From Limosilactobacillus reuteri (GTDB lineage Bacteria > Bacillota > Bacilli > Lactobacillales > Lactobacillaceae): a DNA stretch of 64,000 bases. The stretch spans positions 1 to 64,000 of the forward strand of contig NZ_CP139478.1 of the NCBI RefSeq assembly GCF_034259105.1, written 5' to 3'. Position 1 is the first letter of the stretch. Each line of letters begins with the position of its first letter. The notes beneath the pieces were generated by a model. The model saw only the letters and a list, made by a program, of their open reading frames with translations, was not told the origin of the DNA and did no database searches. Positions 10,895-20,244 of the stretch are shown here, one piece after another. Position numbers and translations under genes: made by a program.

Positions 10895-10948
10895 TTGTTC
10901 TTCTCAAATAGCGAGAAGAGCCAGAGTCCATAAGGAGGTGTAACATTC

Positions 10949-11245
10949 ATGGAAACACGCAAATATGAAATTACTTACATCATTCGTCCTGATATCGAAG
11001 AATCTGCAAAGAGCGAATTGGTAGACCGATTCGACAAGATCTTGGCGGACAATGGTGCAACTATCGCTGATTCAAAGGATTGGTCAACTCGTCGTTTTGC
11101 TTACCCAATCGCTAAGTACACTGAAGGTACTTACCACGTGGTAAACTTAACTACTGATTCCGATCAAGCTTTAAACGAATTTGATCGTTTAGCTAAGTTC
11201 AGTGATGATATCCTACGTCACATGATTGTTAAGCTTGATGCTTAA
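10949..11245 (+). CDS. rpsF: 30S ribosomal protein S6
   Basis: This is a small-subunit platform protein that binds 16S rRNA together with S18. The 98 residues begin [24 protein letters not shown] and show the usual ferredoxin-like pattern. AAGGAGGTG precedes the ATG. It is first in the rpsF-ssb-rpsR operon, behind a structured leader that probably provides feedback control. Confidence 0.97.
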   Translation: METRKYEITYIIRPDIEESAKSELVDRFDKILADNGATIADSKDWSTRRFAYPIAKYTEGTYHVVNLTTDSDQALNEFDRLAKFSDDILRHMIVKLDA

Positions 11246-11282
11246 TTAATTTGTCAATAAAGTAAAGAGAGGAGAAAGATCT

Positions 11283-11846
11283 ATGCTTAATCGTGCAGTC
11301 TTAACTGGGCGTTTAACAAGAGATCCCGAGTTGCGGTACACAACCAGCGGGACAGCAGTTGTTTCATTTACGTTAGCTGTTGATCGGCAATTCCGAAACC
11401 AAAATGGTGATCGTGATGCTGATTTTATCAATTGCGTTATTTGGCGTAAATCCGCTGAAAACTTTAGTAACTTTACGCATAAGGGTTCACTTGTTGGAAT
11501 TGAAGGGCGTATTCAAACCCGGAATTATGAAAACCAACAGGGTAACCGTGTGTATGTTACCGAAGTTGTTGTAGATAACTTTGCATTGTTAGAACCTCGT
11601 CAAAATGGTGGCATGAACCAATCAGGCGTGCAACAACCATTTAATAATAACCAGCAATCGTTTGGTGCTCAGGCTCCACAATATGGCAGTCAACCACAAC
11701 CTGGAAATAATGCTCCTCAAAGTAATCCGTCACCAAGTATGGATAATGGTTTCGATTCCAATCAAAATGCTGGCAACCAGTTCCCTGGAAGCAGTGATGA
11801 TGGTGGTCAATCCATTGATTTAGCTGATGACGAATTACCATTCTAA
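11283..11846 (+). CDS. ssb: single-stranded DNA-binding protein
   Basis: SSB coats single-stranded DNA during replication and repair. The 187 residues comprise an N-terminal OB fold ([20 protein letters not shown] through about 105) and a long Gln/Asn/Gly-rich linker. The acidic C-terminal tip DDELPF recruits partner proteins. The ATG follows GAGAGGAG. It lies between rpsF and rpsR as in most Firmicutes. Confidence 0.98.
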   Translation: MLNRAVLTGRLTRDPELRYTTSGTAVVSFTLAVDRQFRNQNGDRDADFINCVIWRKSAENFSNFTHKGSLVGIEGRIQTRNYENQQGNRVYVTEVVVDNFALLEPRQNGGMNQSGVQQPFNNNQQSFGAQAPQYGSQPQPGNNAPQSNPSPSMDNGFDSNQNAGNQFPGSSDDGGQSIDLADDELPF

Positions 11847-11879
11847 ATAAATTTTTACTCAGAATAGGAGGGTAATTTC

Positions 11880-12116
11880 ATGGCACAACAACGTCGGGGC
11901 GGACGTCGTCGTCGTAAGGTCGACTTCATCGCCGCAAACCACATCGAATACATCGATTACAAAGACACTGATTTATTACGTCGGTTCATTTCTGAACGTG
12001 GTAAGATCTTACCACGTCGGGTTACTGGTACTAGTGCTAAGAACCAACGTAAATTAACTATCGCTATCAAGCGTGCACGGATCATGGGTCTTTTGCCATT
12101 CGTTGCAAAAGACTAG
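11880..12116 (+). CDS. rpsR: 30S ribosomal protein S18
   Basis: The 78-residue protein has the basic N-terminus [16 protein letters not shown] and the core [30 protein letters not shown] typical of S18, the S6 partner. AGGAGGG precedes the ATG. It is the last gene of the operon and is followed by a clear terminator. Confidence 0.98.
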   Translation: MAQQRRGGRRRRKVDFIAANHIEYIDYKDTDLLRRFISERGKILPRRVTGTSAKNQRKLTIAIKRARIMGLLPFVAKD

Positions 12117-12136
12117 TTTCCGCAAGAATAAAAAAT

Positions 12137-12175
12137 AATAAAGAGGCCGAGGTTTACTCAGCCTCTTTATTATTT
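12137..12175. terminator. terminator after rpsR
   Basis: TAATAAAGAGGC pairs with GCCTCTTTATTA around the loop CGAGGTTTACTCA. It ends about five bases before the left end of the ISL3 element, so the insertion spared the operon. Confidence 0.9.
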
Positions 12176-12249
12176 TAAATGGCTCTACAATATCTGGTGT
12201 TGATATAGAAATATCACTTTCTATACCAATACTAGATTTTTTGTTTTTA

Positions 12250-13328
12250 AACTCGCCGTTTGTAAAATTAAGTTAGAAAAATAGAAAAGCCATTTGTGGT
12301 AGACTTTTGAATACCCCTAAACAAAAGAAAGGAAACCACAAATGACTTACACCCATCTTACCACAAACGAGCTGACAATCATCGCCCATTCTTTCGTGCA
12401 AAAGCTTAAAGCGTACCGAGTGGCCCAAATGATCAAACGTTGCGCCGAAACCGTTTATCGCGTTTATCGTTACCTGGAAACCGGTGCCTCAATTGCTGAT
12501 TATCAAGATCACTATATGCGCAATAAGCAACGTTGTGGCCGAAAACGTACTCAGTTGTCACTGGCTGAACTCACTTATATCAACGACAAAATTGCCCAGG
12601 GGTGGACGCCTGATACCATTATTGGGCGCGCTGAGCGCCCAATTAGTTGTAACCGGCGAACTCTTTACCGGATGTTTGAACGTGGCCAGTTCGGCTTCGA
12701 TGTCCGTTCCTTGCCGATGCGAGGTAAGCGGCACCCGAATGGCTATGTCGAGCGCCGTGGGAAGGCTGGCCAATTGGGGCGAAGTATTCACGAGCGTGCC
12801 AAGGACTTTCCGCACTATGCCACTGAATTTGGGCCCCTTGAAGCTGATACCGTCCAAGGCAAAAAGCACCAAGGGGCGGTAATGACCCTGACCGAACGCC
12901 AATCGAAGGTCGAAATTGTACTCAATGTGCACGAAAAGACGGCTGATGCGATTAACCAACACTTAAGTCAGTGGCTTCGGAAATTCCCGCGGCACTTCTT
13001 CAAATCGATTACCTTTGACAACGGAAAAGAATTCGCCGGCTGGCGCGAGATTGCCAATCAATTTGACCTTCACACTTACTTTGCTGAGGTTGGTGCTCCC
13101 AATCAACGAGGGCTGAACGAAAACAACAACGGTCTTTTACGCCGGGATGGCTTAACGAAACAGCTAGATTTCCGCAATCTTCCTGATGAATTGGTAACCC
13201 AACTGATGAGTAAGCGAAATAACCTGCCCCGTAAATCACTAGGCTATCGAACTCCATATGAAGTATTCATGTCTTACGTCACTGATGAGCAACTATTTTC
13301 TTTCTAACTTAAATTGACATTTCGGGAC
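12250..13328 (+). mobile_element. IS30-family element type A, copy 1 (inside ISL3)
   Basis: The ends were set by comparison with the inverted copy at 24722-25798. The common core runs from AACTCGCCG to ATTTCGGG, about 1,077 bases. Imperfect terminal repeats are visible (TTAAGTTAGAAA inside both ends). TAA on both sides (12248-12250 and 13329-13331) may be a 3-base target duplication. It encodes one transposase. Confidence 0.9.
12342..13307 (+). CDS. IS30-family transposase (type A, copy 1)
   Basis: This is a 321-residue DDE transposase with an N-terminal helix-turn-helix (LTTNELTIIAHSFVQKLKAYRVAQMIKR). The catalytic core has LEADTVQG, FDNGKEF and a Glu in GLNENNNGLLR. Compared with the copy at 24741-25706 it differs at six residues. 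One is Pro for His just before LEAD, where the family normally has His, so activity may be reduced. The start codon is the 3' end of a 10-bp inverted repeat, CATTTGTGGT (12291-12300) with ACCACAAATG (12335-12344). A read-through RNA would therefore hide the start. Confidence 0.93.
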   Translation: MTYTHLTTNELTIIAHSFVQKLKAYRVAQMIKRCAETVYRVYRYLETGASIADYQDHYMRNKQRCGRKRTQLSLAELTYINDKIAQGWTPDTIIGRAERPISCNRRTLYRMFERGQFGFDVRSLPMRGKRHPNGYVERRGKAGQLGRSIHERAKDFPHYATEFGPLEADTVQGKKHQGAVMTLTERQSKVEIVLNVHEKTADAINQHLSQWLRKFPRHFFKSITFDNGKEFAGWREIANQFDLHTYFAEVGAPNQRGLNENNNGLLRRDGLTKQLDFRNLPDELVTQLMSKRNNLPRKSLGYRTPYEVFMSYVTDEQLFSF

Positions 13329-13394
13329 TAAAAAAGAGGCATGCCCTCTGATACAATGAAATCGCCAAATCACATAGTAAAGAAGGTAACCTCC

Positions 13395-14681
13395 ATGGAT
13401 AATGATACAAGGACTCTCCTCAATTTAACAGACCCTCATTTAAATTTTCCTCATCATTGGCTTAAATATAAATCAATTAAAAACGTTCGGGTGGCACAAA
13501 TATCCTGTACCCTTTCTTATATCCCGCGTGCTTGTCCAAATTGTGGCGTTATTAATCGTGGACAAATCTTAAAATATGGTTTTTATCAAGCTAAATACAA
13601 ATATGGACAATTTAGGGCTCAACCATTAATGTTGCTTGTTAATACTCAACGTTTTCAATGTCCTGACTGCCATACAACATTTAATGCGACTAGTTATCTT
13701 TTTGAAAAGCAACGAACAATTAGTCGTGATTTAAGGCGTGAAATTATTCTTCGGTTAACGCGAATTCAAACAATTAAAGATATTGCCCATGATTTGTTTA
13801 TCAGTGAAGCTTCGGTCCAGCGGGTCCTTTTGGACCTCGCTGATCAATACAAGCCGAATTTAAACTATCTACCGGAAACACTATGTATTGATGAATTTAA
13901 ATCAATGCGGAGCGCTAAAGGTAAGATGAGTTTCATCGCTGTTGATGGTGATCGGAGTTGCTTATTTGAACTCCTTGAAGATCGGCGATTACGTAGTTTA
14001 TTTAAGCATTATCAACAGTTTACACGTGCTGCCCGTTGCCGGGTAAAATATCTGGTAATGGATATGAACGCTGCTTATGATCAACTAGTTAAAACCGTTT
14101 TTCCTTGTGCTCAAATCATCTATGATCGCTTTCATATTGCCAAACACCTTAATGATACGATGAATCATGTGCGAATTCATGTCTTCAATCGTTTGCGAAA
14201 AGGTGATTCTGCGGAGCAGAAACAAGCTCGGCGCCTTAAACGTTATTGGCGGCTATTTCTTCAAGATCGGGAAAATTTAAGTACAAAAGTTTATTACGAA
14301 GGACGTTATTTTAATCGCGTTGTTAATTCCATTATGATCTTAGACTTAATGTTAGCGTATGACCAAGAGTTAAGAGCCACCTATAATTTTATTCAATCCT
14401 TGAAGCGTGCTTACAATCAACGTGATTTTACAACTTTCTTTCAATTACTTAAACTCCGGCCAGACAGTGTCAGCCATTATACAATCCACCGTTGTCAAGT
14501 TTTAGCGCGCTATAAAGAGGGAATTAAGCGTGGCTTTGAGACGAAGTTCTCAAATGGTCGAACCGAAGGGATTAATAATCGAATTAAAACTATCAAACGA
14601 GTTGCCTGTGGTTATCGTTACTTTACGGCATTTAAAACGCGGATTTATTTAATTATTGGCCACCAAATTCAAACTAACTAA
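13395..14681 (+). CDS. ISL3-family transposase
   Basis: The 428-residue transposase has an N-terminal zinc-binding region (CPNCGVINRG and CPDCHTTFN) and an HTH (IKDIAHDLFISEASVQRVL). The DDE core includes CIDEFKS, YLVMDMNAAYDQ and, near the C-terminus, NGRTEGINNRIKTIKR. The open frame begins at 13341, but the ATG at 13395 has AAGGT upstream and gives the usual length. It is intact and probably functional, although the nested IS30 element lies 66 bases upstream. Confidence 0.93.
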   Translation: MDNDTRTLLNLTDPHLNFPHHWLKYKSIKNVRVAQISCTLSYIPRACPNCGVINRGQILKYGFYQAKYKYGQFRAQPLMLLVNTQRFQCPDCHTTFNATSYLFEKQRTISRDLRREIILRLTRIQTIKDIAHDLFISEASVQRVLLDLADQYKPNLNYLPETLCIDEFKSMRSAKGKMSFIAVDGDRSCLFELLEDRRLRSLFKHYQQFTRAARCRVKYLVMDMNAAYDQLVKTVFPCAQIIYDRFHIAKHLNDTMNHVRIHVFNRLRKGDSAEQKQARRLKRYWRLFLQDRENLSTKVYYEGRYFNRVVNSIMILDLMLAYDQELRATYNFIQSLKRAYNQRDFTTFFQLLKLRPDSVSHYTIHRCQVLARYKEGIKRGFETKFSNGRTEGINNRIKTIKRVACGYRYFTAFKTRIYLIIGHQIQTN

Positions 14682-14930
14682 AAAGAACCGCCACGAATGA
14701 CGATTCTAACTAGACCAATTTAATTGGCGAAAATTCATATTTGCGTATCAACACTACTTGACGTAGAGCCGTTTAAATTACTGTTATCTTTTCTAGAATT
14801 TTTCGACTGCTATATTAATATTCTTATGTATTAATAGTCATTAGATGATATAATCTATTGACTAAGTATTTGATGTGATATGATAGATTTATCCAATTAA
14901 TAATTTAAAGCTATTTTTAGGAGGACTAGC

Positions 14931-16949
14931 ATGCGAAAAATTTTCAGTCGTGAGAACTGGGAGTTTTATTTTGAACACCCAGCCGTCCGCTGGAATGTCT
15001 GCTATATAGTGCTTTTAACAATCATTGGGCTTATTTTAGGGTTTATGGATAACTGGATTATTGGACTAATTGTTTTAGTAATTGCAGTTATTGGTGGAGC
15101 TATTAGTATTCGGTGGTTAAGAAATTTAGTAGTCGATGCTCATGAATATTTAAATGAATTAACGTATAAAGTCCAACGTGGGCAACAAGAAGCATTGCTG
15201 GAAATGCCCATAGGAATGATTATGTTAAATAAGCGTCATGAGGTTGAATGGATTAATCCATATATGGCGCGCTATTTTAATCTTGAAATTGTTGTAGGGA
15301 AGCCGATTGCAGATGTTGATGTAAAATTAGCGGAATTAATAAAAGATCATGCGGATGATAAGCAAACACAAGTAGTAACTTGGCGTGACCATCAATTTGA
15401 ATTTTTAGTTCAGCATCACGGACAGGTAGTTTATTTATTAGATATTACAAAATATGAACAGATTAGTGCACAATATAAGGACAAACAAATCTTCATTGGT
15501 AATATTTACCTAGATAATTATGATGAGCTGATTCAAGGAATGAGTGATTCTGATGTCTCTAATCTTCATAATTACGTAACTTCACAAATAAGCGATTGGG
15601 CAGTTGCTAATCACTTATTGATGAAGATCATTGATGATGATAATTACTTGATTATTGGACATCAAGCTTCATTAAAAGAACTTGAAAAACAAAAATTCAA
15701 GATCCTTGATGTTATCCGTGAAAATACATCCAAGCAAAATTCGCCAGTTACTCTTAGCGTAGGAATTGCTTATGGCGAAAATGATCTGATAAAACTTGCT
15801 GATACAGCACAAAATAACCTTGACCTCGCGTTAGGTCGTGGTGGAGACCAAGTTGTTGTTCGTGCTCAAGATCAGGAAGCACGTTTCTATGGTGGAAAGA
15901 CCAACCCGATGGAGAAACGAACCCGGGTACGAGCACGGATGATCAGTCAAGCATTACAAGAATTAATGGCCCAATCAGACCAATTATTTGTGATGGGCCA
16001 CACCAATCCAGATATGGATTCAATCGGTGCCTGTTTGGGGATTCGACGGATTGCGGAAATGAACGGTAAAGAATGTTGGATTGTGATTGATGACGAACAT
16101 CCACACTCTGATATTCAACGTTTGATGCATGAGATTGATAATTACCAGACGATTAAGGACCATATTATTTCACCAGTCGAAGCGTTAGAAAAAGTGACAA
16201 ATAACAGTTTGTTAGTAATGGTTGATCATGCTAAGCGGGGAATTACCATTGCCCCTGAATTATATGATAAAATGCAAAACAGACTTGTTATCATTGACCA
16301 CCATCGTCGCGGCGAGGACTTTCCTGAAAATCCATTGCTTGTTTATATCGAACCATATGCTTCATCAACTTGTGAGTTAATTACGGAAATGTTTGAGTAC
16401 CAACCACGTGAAGGAAAAGGACTTAACAAGCTTGAAGCAACGGCAATGCTAACAGGAATTCAGGTTGATACAAAATCATTCACCAAGAGTGCTGGTACGC
16501 GAACTTTTGATGCAGCTAGTTACTTGCGTTCTGCTGGTGCCGATGGTTTAATGATTCAATCATTTATGAAAGAAAATCCAGAAACTTTCATGATGCGTAA
16601 TCATTTGATTTCAAGAGCGGAAATAAATGATAAAATAGCATTATGTACGGGTGAAGAAGGACAGGTTTATGATCCTGTCACGGCTGCCCAGGCTGCTGAT
16701 ATGTTGCTCCAAATGAGTGGAATTGAAGCTTCATTTGTAATTTTTGAACGTGCTGATAACAAGATCGGAATTTCAGCACGCTCAATGGGAAACGTCAACG
16801 TTCAAGTAATCATGGAAAAAATGGGGGGTGGCGGTCACCTTGCAAATGCTGCTACACAAATCAGTGATAAAGATATTACGCAGGTTAAGCAAGAGTTAGT
16901 CGATATTCTAACTAAAACTGATAAAGAGCAAGACGATACAGAGGAGTGA
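14931..16949 (+). CDS. gdpP: cyclic-di-AMP phosphodiesterase GdpP
   Basis: This membrane enzyme hydrolyses c-di-AMP and so influences osmotic balance and beta-lactam tolerance. The 672 residues show two transmembrane helices (about 20-60), a PAS-like domain and a degenerate GGDEF domain. The DHH phosphoesterase follows with GHTNPDMDSIG (about 355) and DHHRRG. The C-terminal DHHA1 domain has GGGGHLANAATQ. GGAGG precedes the ATG. It sits directly before rplI and dnaB, the conserved Firmicute order. Confidence 0.97.
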   Translation: MRKIFSRENWEFYFEHPAVRWNVCYIVLLTIIGLILGFMDNWIIGLIVLVIAVIGGAISIRWLRNLVVDAHEYLNELTYKVQRGQQEALLEMPIGMIMLNKRHEVEWINPYMARYFNLEIVVGKPIADVDVKLAELIKDHADDKQTQVVTWRDHQFEFLVQHHGQVVYLLDITKYEQISAQYKDKQIFIGNIYLDNYDELIQGMSDSDVSNLHNYVTSQISDWAVANHLLMKIIDDDNYLIIGHQASLKELEKQKFKILDVIRENTSKQNSPVTLSVGIAYGENDLIKLADTAQNNLDLALGRGGDQVVVRAQDQEARFYGGKTNPMEKRTRVRARMISQALQELMAQSDQLFVMGHTNPDMDSIGACLGIRRIAEMNGKECWIVIDDEHPHSDIQRLMHEIDNYQTIKDHIISPVEALEKVTNNSLLVMVDHAKRGITIAPELYDKMQNRLVIIDHHRRGEDFPENPLLVYIEPYASSTCELITEMFEYQPREGKGLNKLEATAMLTGIQVDTKSFTKSAGTRTFDAASYLRSAGADGLMIQSFMKENPETFMMRNHLISRAEINDKIALCTGEEGQVYDPVTAAQAADMLLQMSGIEASFVIFERADNKIGISARSMGNVNVQVIMEKMGGGGHLANAATQISDKDITQVKQELVDILTKTDKEQDDTEE

Positions 16950-16954
16950 TCATA

Positions 16955-17407
16955 ATGAAAGTTATTTTTACACAAGATGTACGAGGCCGTGGTCAACGTG
17001 GTCAAATTAAGGAAGTTCCAGATGGCTATGCTCAAAACTACTTAATTAAGCGTGGATTGGCAAAACAAGCTACTAAAGCGGCGATGAGCCAACTAAAGGG
17101 TCAACAGCGTGCTGAAGAAAAACATGCTGCTGAAGAATTAGCTGATGCCAAGCGGATGAAGAAGATTCTTGAAGATGATAATACAGTTGTTGAATTAAGC
17201 GGAAAAGCCGGTACAGATGGCCGGATATTTGGTTCAATTTCAACAAAACAAATTGCAACTGCTTTACAAAAACAATTTGACCTTAAAATTGATAAGCGAA
17301 AGATTGAGCTGGCGGCTCCAATTAAGGCGCTTGGTTACGTAAATGTGCCAATCAAACTTCATCCAGAAGTCGAAGCTCAAATTCGTGTTCACATTGCTGA
17401 AAAGTAA
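16955..17407 (+). CDS. rplI: 50S ribosomal protein L9
   Basis: The 150-residue protein starts MKVIFTQDVRGRGQRGQIKEVPDGYAQNYL, with the L9 signature near residues 10-40, then a long helix and the C-terminal rRNA-binding lobe. The ATG at 16955 is chosen over an in-frame GTG at 16946 because GAGGAG (16941-16946) is then 8 bases upstream. That GAGGAG overlaps the end of gdpP, so the genes are tightly linked. Confidence 0.97.
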   Translation: MKVIFTQDVRGRGQRGQIKEVPDGYAQNYLIKRGLAKQATKAAMSQLKGQQRAEEKHAAEELADAKRMKKILEDDNTVVELSGKAGTDGRIFGSISTKQIATALQKQFDLKIDKRKIELAAPIKALGYVNVPIKLHPEVEAQIRVHIAEK

Positions 17408-17440
17408 TGAGGATTAATAGATTTAAGGAGCGGTATCGTC

Positions 17441-18832
17441 ATGGATAATGCACCAGTGCAAGAAGAGCCACGCGATATTGAAGCAGAAAAAGCAGTTCTT
17501 GGAGCTGCTTTTTTAAGTAAAAACGCGTTGGCTGATGCGATGGAATATCTTGAGCCGCAAGATTTTTATCGGAAGGCTCACCAAATTATTTTTGAAAAGA
17601 TGGTCCAACTAAATGATGCGGACCAGCCAATCGATCCGTTAACGATGAAAAATGTCCTTGATCAGGATAATCAAACGGAAAATATTGGTGGAGTTGCTTA
17701 TATTGCTGAACTTGCAACAGCGGTTCCGACGGCTGCTAACGTTGTCTATTACTCAAAAATTGTTCATGATAAGGCGATTTCACGACGGTTGATCAATACT
17801 GCAACCAAAATTATCAATGATAGTTATGCTGGAAATGACAAGATTGAAGATCAACTTGACCGGGCTGAGCAAGAAATTATGTCAGTTTCGGAAAATAGTC
17901 GTCAAACTGGTTTTAAAAGTATTAGTGACGTTTTACAAGAGTCAATTAACCATGTCAGTGAGCTCTCTAGTCAAGATTCAGAGATTACTGGACTCTCAAC
18001 TGGATATGCTCAATTAGATGAGATGACGACTGGCCTTCATAAAGACGAGTTGGTGATTATTGCGGCACGACCTGCTGTTGGGAAGACTGCCTTTGTTTTG
18101 AATATTGCTCAAAACGTTGCAACTAGAACCGATAATACAGTCGCAATTTTCAGTCTTGAAATGGGTGCGGAGTCTTTAGCAAACCGGATGCTCTGTGCTG
18201 AAGGAAACATTAACGCTAACCACTTACGGACCGGACAGCTTACGCAAGATGAATGGCAAAGTTTGTTTATTGCCACTGGTGCCTTGAGTAATGCTAGTAT
18301 CTATATTGACGATACACCGGGAATCAAGGTAGCAGAAATTCGGGCACGTTGTCGACGCTTAGCAAAGGAAAAAGGCAACTTAGGATTGATCGTAATTGAT
18401 TACCTTCAGTTGATTGAAGGGAGTAATCCTGATAACCGGCAACAAGAAGTTTCAGAAATTTCTCGACAACTAAAGAAACTGGCAAAGGAATTGGAAGTTC
18501 CAGTTATTGCCCTATCACAGTTGTCGCGGGGAGTTGAACAGCGACAAGACAAGCGCCCGGTTTTATCTGATATTCGTGAATCTGGATCGATTGAACAGGA
18601 TGCAGATATTGTTAGTTTCCTTTATCGTGATGACTATTATGAGCACGATGAAGATTCGGACGATAATAATAACCCGGGAAATAATCAGGATGACGATGGA
18701 TCAAATGCTAGTGAAGTTGAAGTCATCATCGAAAAGAATCGTAGTGGTCCGCGGGGGACAGTTAAATTATTATTTGCAAAGTCTTATAATAAGTTCACTT
18801 CGATTTCCTATATCCCTGAAGATAATAATTAA
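17441..18832 (+). CDS. dnaB: replicative DNA helicase
   Basis: This is the hexameric fork helicase, called DnaC in B. subtilis. The 463 residues have the N-terminal DnaB domain (about 10-115) and the RecA-like motor with Walker A ARPAVGKTAF (about 208) and LIVIDYLQLI. The C-terminal RSGPRGTVKLLF is also present. A short acidic/Asn-rich insert (EDSDDNNNPGNNQDDDG) near 400-420 is a typical lactobacillar variation. The ATG follows AAGGAG. An IS30-family element begins four bases after the stop and separates the gene from its likely terminator at 20141. Confidence 0.97.
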   Translation: MDNAPVQEEPRDIEAEKAVLGAAFLSKNALADAMEYLEPQDFYRKAHQIIFEKMVQLNDADQPIDPLTMKNVLDQDNQTENIGGVAYIAELATAVPTAANVVYYSKIVHDKAISRRLINTATKIINDSYAGNDKIEDQLDRAEQEIMSVSENSRQTGFKSISDVLQESINHVSELSSQDSEITGLSTGYAQLDEMTTGLHKDELVIIAARPAVGKTAFVLNIAQNVATRTDNTVAIFSLEMGAESLANRMLCAEGNINANHLRTGQLTQDEWQSLFIATGALSNASIYIDDTPGIKVAEIRARCRRLAKEKGNLGLIVIDYLQLIEGSNPDNRQQEVSEISRQLKKLAKELEVPVIALSQLSRGVEQRQDKRPVLSDIRESGSIEQDADIVSFLYRDDYYEHDEDSDDNNNPGNNQDDDGSNASEVEVIIEKNRSGPRGTVKLLFAKSYNKFTSISYIPEDNN

Positions 18833-18836
18833 AAAC

Positions 18837-20116
18837 GGTGGATTATAGAATGAAGTTAGCCACCCAGTTGGTGGTAAATAAAAAACGCCATTCGGCGTGA
18901 CATCAGGTATCATATTAAGTGAACCAAACCTATATGAAAGGATGTCCGTCAAATGACGCACTTAAATGATACCATGTCTACTAGTTTATTGACTACTCAT
19001 AAAAAGAATGCTCATCTTACTAAAGAAGAACGTGTGATGATTGCGACTTTAAAGTCGCAAGGACTTTCCAATCGCGCAATTGGTCGCCAATTAGGAGTTA
19101 ATCATCAAACAATTAATAACGAGCTCAACCGTGGTACGGTCCGCCAACTTCGTCGTCAAAAATCTAATGGTAAAATTTACGAATATTCTTACTACATCTA
19201 TAGTTATGAAGCTGGTCAGGCCACATATCTTGAACATCACCGCCATTCTGGTCGTCGTCGCTTATATTATTCTTCAAAGCAATTTTTACGATTAGCTGAT
19301 CAGCTAATGCTTGGTGAGTTTGACGACCACCATTACTCCCCACAAGCGGTTATTTATAAGGCTCGAGATTTAATGAATGATGGCACCCTGATCCCAAAGT
19401 CGGTTGTAACTTTATATCAATGGATTAATGAGGGTGTGCTTCGTACGTCCAATTTAGACCTCTTTGAAAAACCTAAACGTAAGCATCATCGAACTCATCC
19501 GCAAGCTAAAAGGTGCTTAGGGCCTAATATTGCTCAACGACCTCAAACTGCGGACCAACGGTCCGAAATTGGCCATTGGGAACTAGATACAGTTCAGGGA
19601 CAGAAAAACGGTAATGACAGTGTTGTACTAGTAATGACTGATCGCCTTTCACGAGTTAATATCACGAGTAAAATTGCTGGTAAAACTGCGCATGCAGTAA
19701 ATCAGTTCTTTATAAATTTACGCCAGAAAATGGGCACAGATGCTTACTATCGCATCTTTAAGACAATAACCTCTGACAACGGTTCAGAATTTAGTGAGTT
19801 AACACAAGTTCACGATCATGTTTTCTATGCTGATCCGTATTCCCCTTGGGAACGTGGATCCAATGAGATCAATAACCGGTTTCTCCGCAAGGAGATTACC
19901 AAAGGTGAAGCTATAAATAACTATAGTAGTGCTCAGATCATAGCGACTAATGATTGGATGAATCACTATCCACGAGCTATGTTTAATGGACATTCGTCAA
20001 TGGATATCTATCGTAAGGCCTTCTACCAAGAGATATCACAGCTCCATCAACCAATAATCAATTGGTCAGTATTATTTATTTGAGTCCAGTGGCTAACTTA
20101 TTCTTGAAATTTAGGA
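18837..20116 (+). mobile_element. IS30-family element type B, copy 1
   Basis: This 1,280-base element has a second, inverted copy at 38919-40198, which defines the ends GGTGGATTATAG and AATTTAGGA. Inner terminal repeats share AAGTTAGCCAC. No convincing target duplication is visible. It is inserted directly behind dnaB. Confidence 0.92.
18953..20083 (+). CDS. IS30-family transposase (type B, copy 1)
   Basis: The 376-residue DDE transposase has an HTH (LTKEERVMIATLKSQGLSNR) and a second one (IGRQLGVNHQTINNEL). The catalytic core includes HWELDTVQG, TSDNGSEF and a Glu in GSNEINNRFLRKE. It is identical in sequence to the copy at 38952-40082. The region around the start lies in an inverted repeat, GGTATCATATTAAGTG (18906-18921) with CACTTAAATGATACC (18959-18973). 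The ATG and its AAGGA sit in the loop, and codons 3-7 form the arm. Confidence 0.95.
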   Translation: MTHLNDTMSTSLLTTHKKNAHLTKEERVMIATLKSQGLSNRAIGRQLGVNHQTINNELNRGTVRQLRRQKSNGKIYEYSYYIYSYEAGQATYLEHHRHSGRRRLYYSSKQFLRLADQLMLGEFDDHHYSPQAVIYKARDLMNDGTLIPKSVVTLYQWINEGVLRTSNLDLFEKPKRKHHRTHPQAKRCLGPNIAQRPQTADQRSEIGHWELDTVQGQKNGNDSVVLVMTDRLSRVNITSKIAGKTAHAVNQFFINLRQKMGTDAYYRIFKTITSDNGSEFSELTQVHDHVFYADPYSPWERGSNEINNRFLRKEITKGEAINNYSSAQIIATNDWMNHYPRAMFNGHSSMDIYRKAFYQEISQLHQPIINWSVLFI

Positions 20117-20140
20117 ATAATTAAAAACTAAATTTCTAAG

Positions 20141-20174
20141 AGGGCATTTCAGTAAAAACTGAGGTAGCCCTTTT
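20141..20174 (+). terminator. probable original terminator of dnaB
   Basis: AGGGCATTTCAGT and ACTGAGGTAGCCCT form a stem followed by TTTT. It lies just outside the IS30 copy and probably once ended the gdpP-rplI-dnaB unit. Confidence 0.75.
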
Positions 20175-20244
20175 AGTGCGCTTAAGACATTAAAAATGTT
20201 TTAAAAAAATAAACGGTATAATAGTAATTGAGGAGGCGTAAACA

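Larger units (their letters stand above)
12181..14770 (+). mobile_element. ISL3-family element carrying a nested IS30-family insertion
   Basis: The left end GGCTCTACAATATCTGGTGT (12181) and the reverse complement of the right end, GGCTCTACGTCAAGTAGTGT (ending 14770), form imperfect terminal repeats continuing through TTGATA. The flanks are TTTTAAAT on the left and GTTTAAAT on the right, a probable 8-base target duplication with one mismatch, as expected for ISL3. Without the nested IS30 element the length is about 1.5 kb. The ISL3 transposase is intact, but its upstream region is separated from the left end by the insertion. Confidence 0.85.

Noticed and set aside
12484-12962. Overlapping frames of 132 and 134 codons inside the IS30 type A transposase
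   Set aside because: Both recur with every copy of the element and are shadows of the transposase reading frame.
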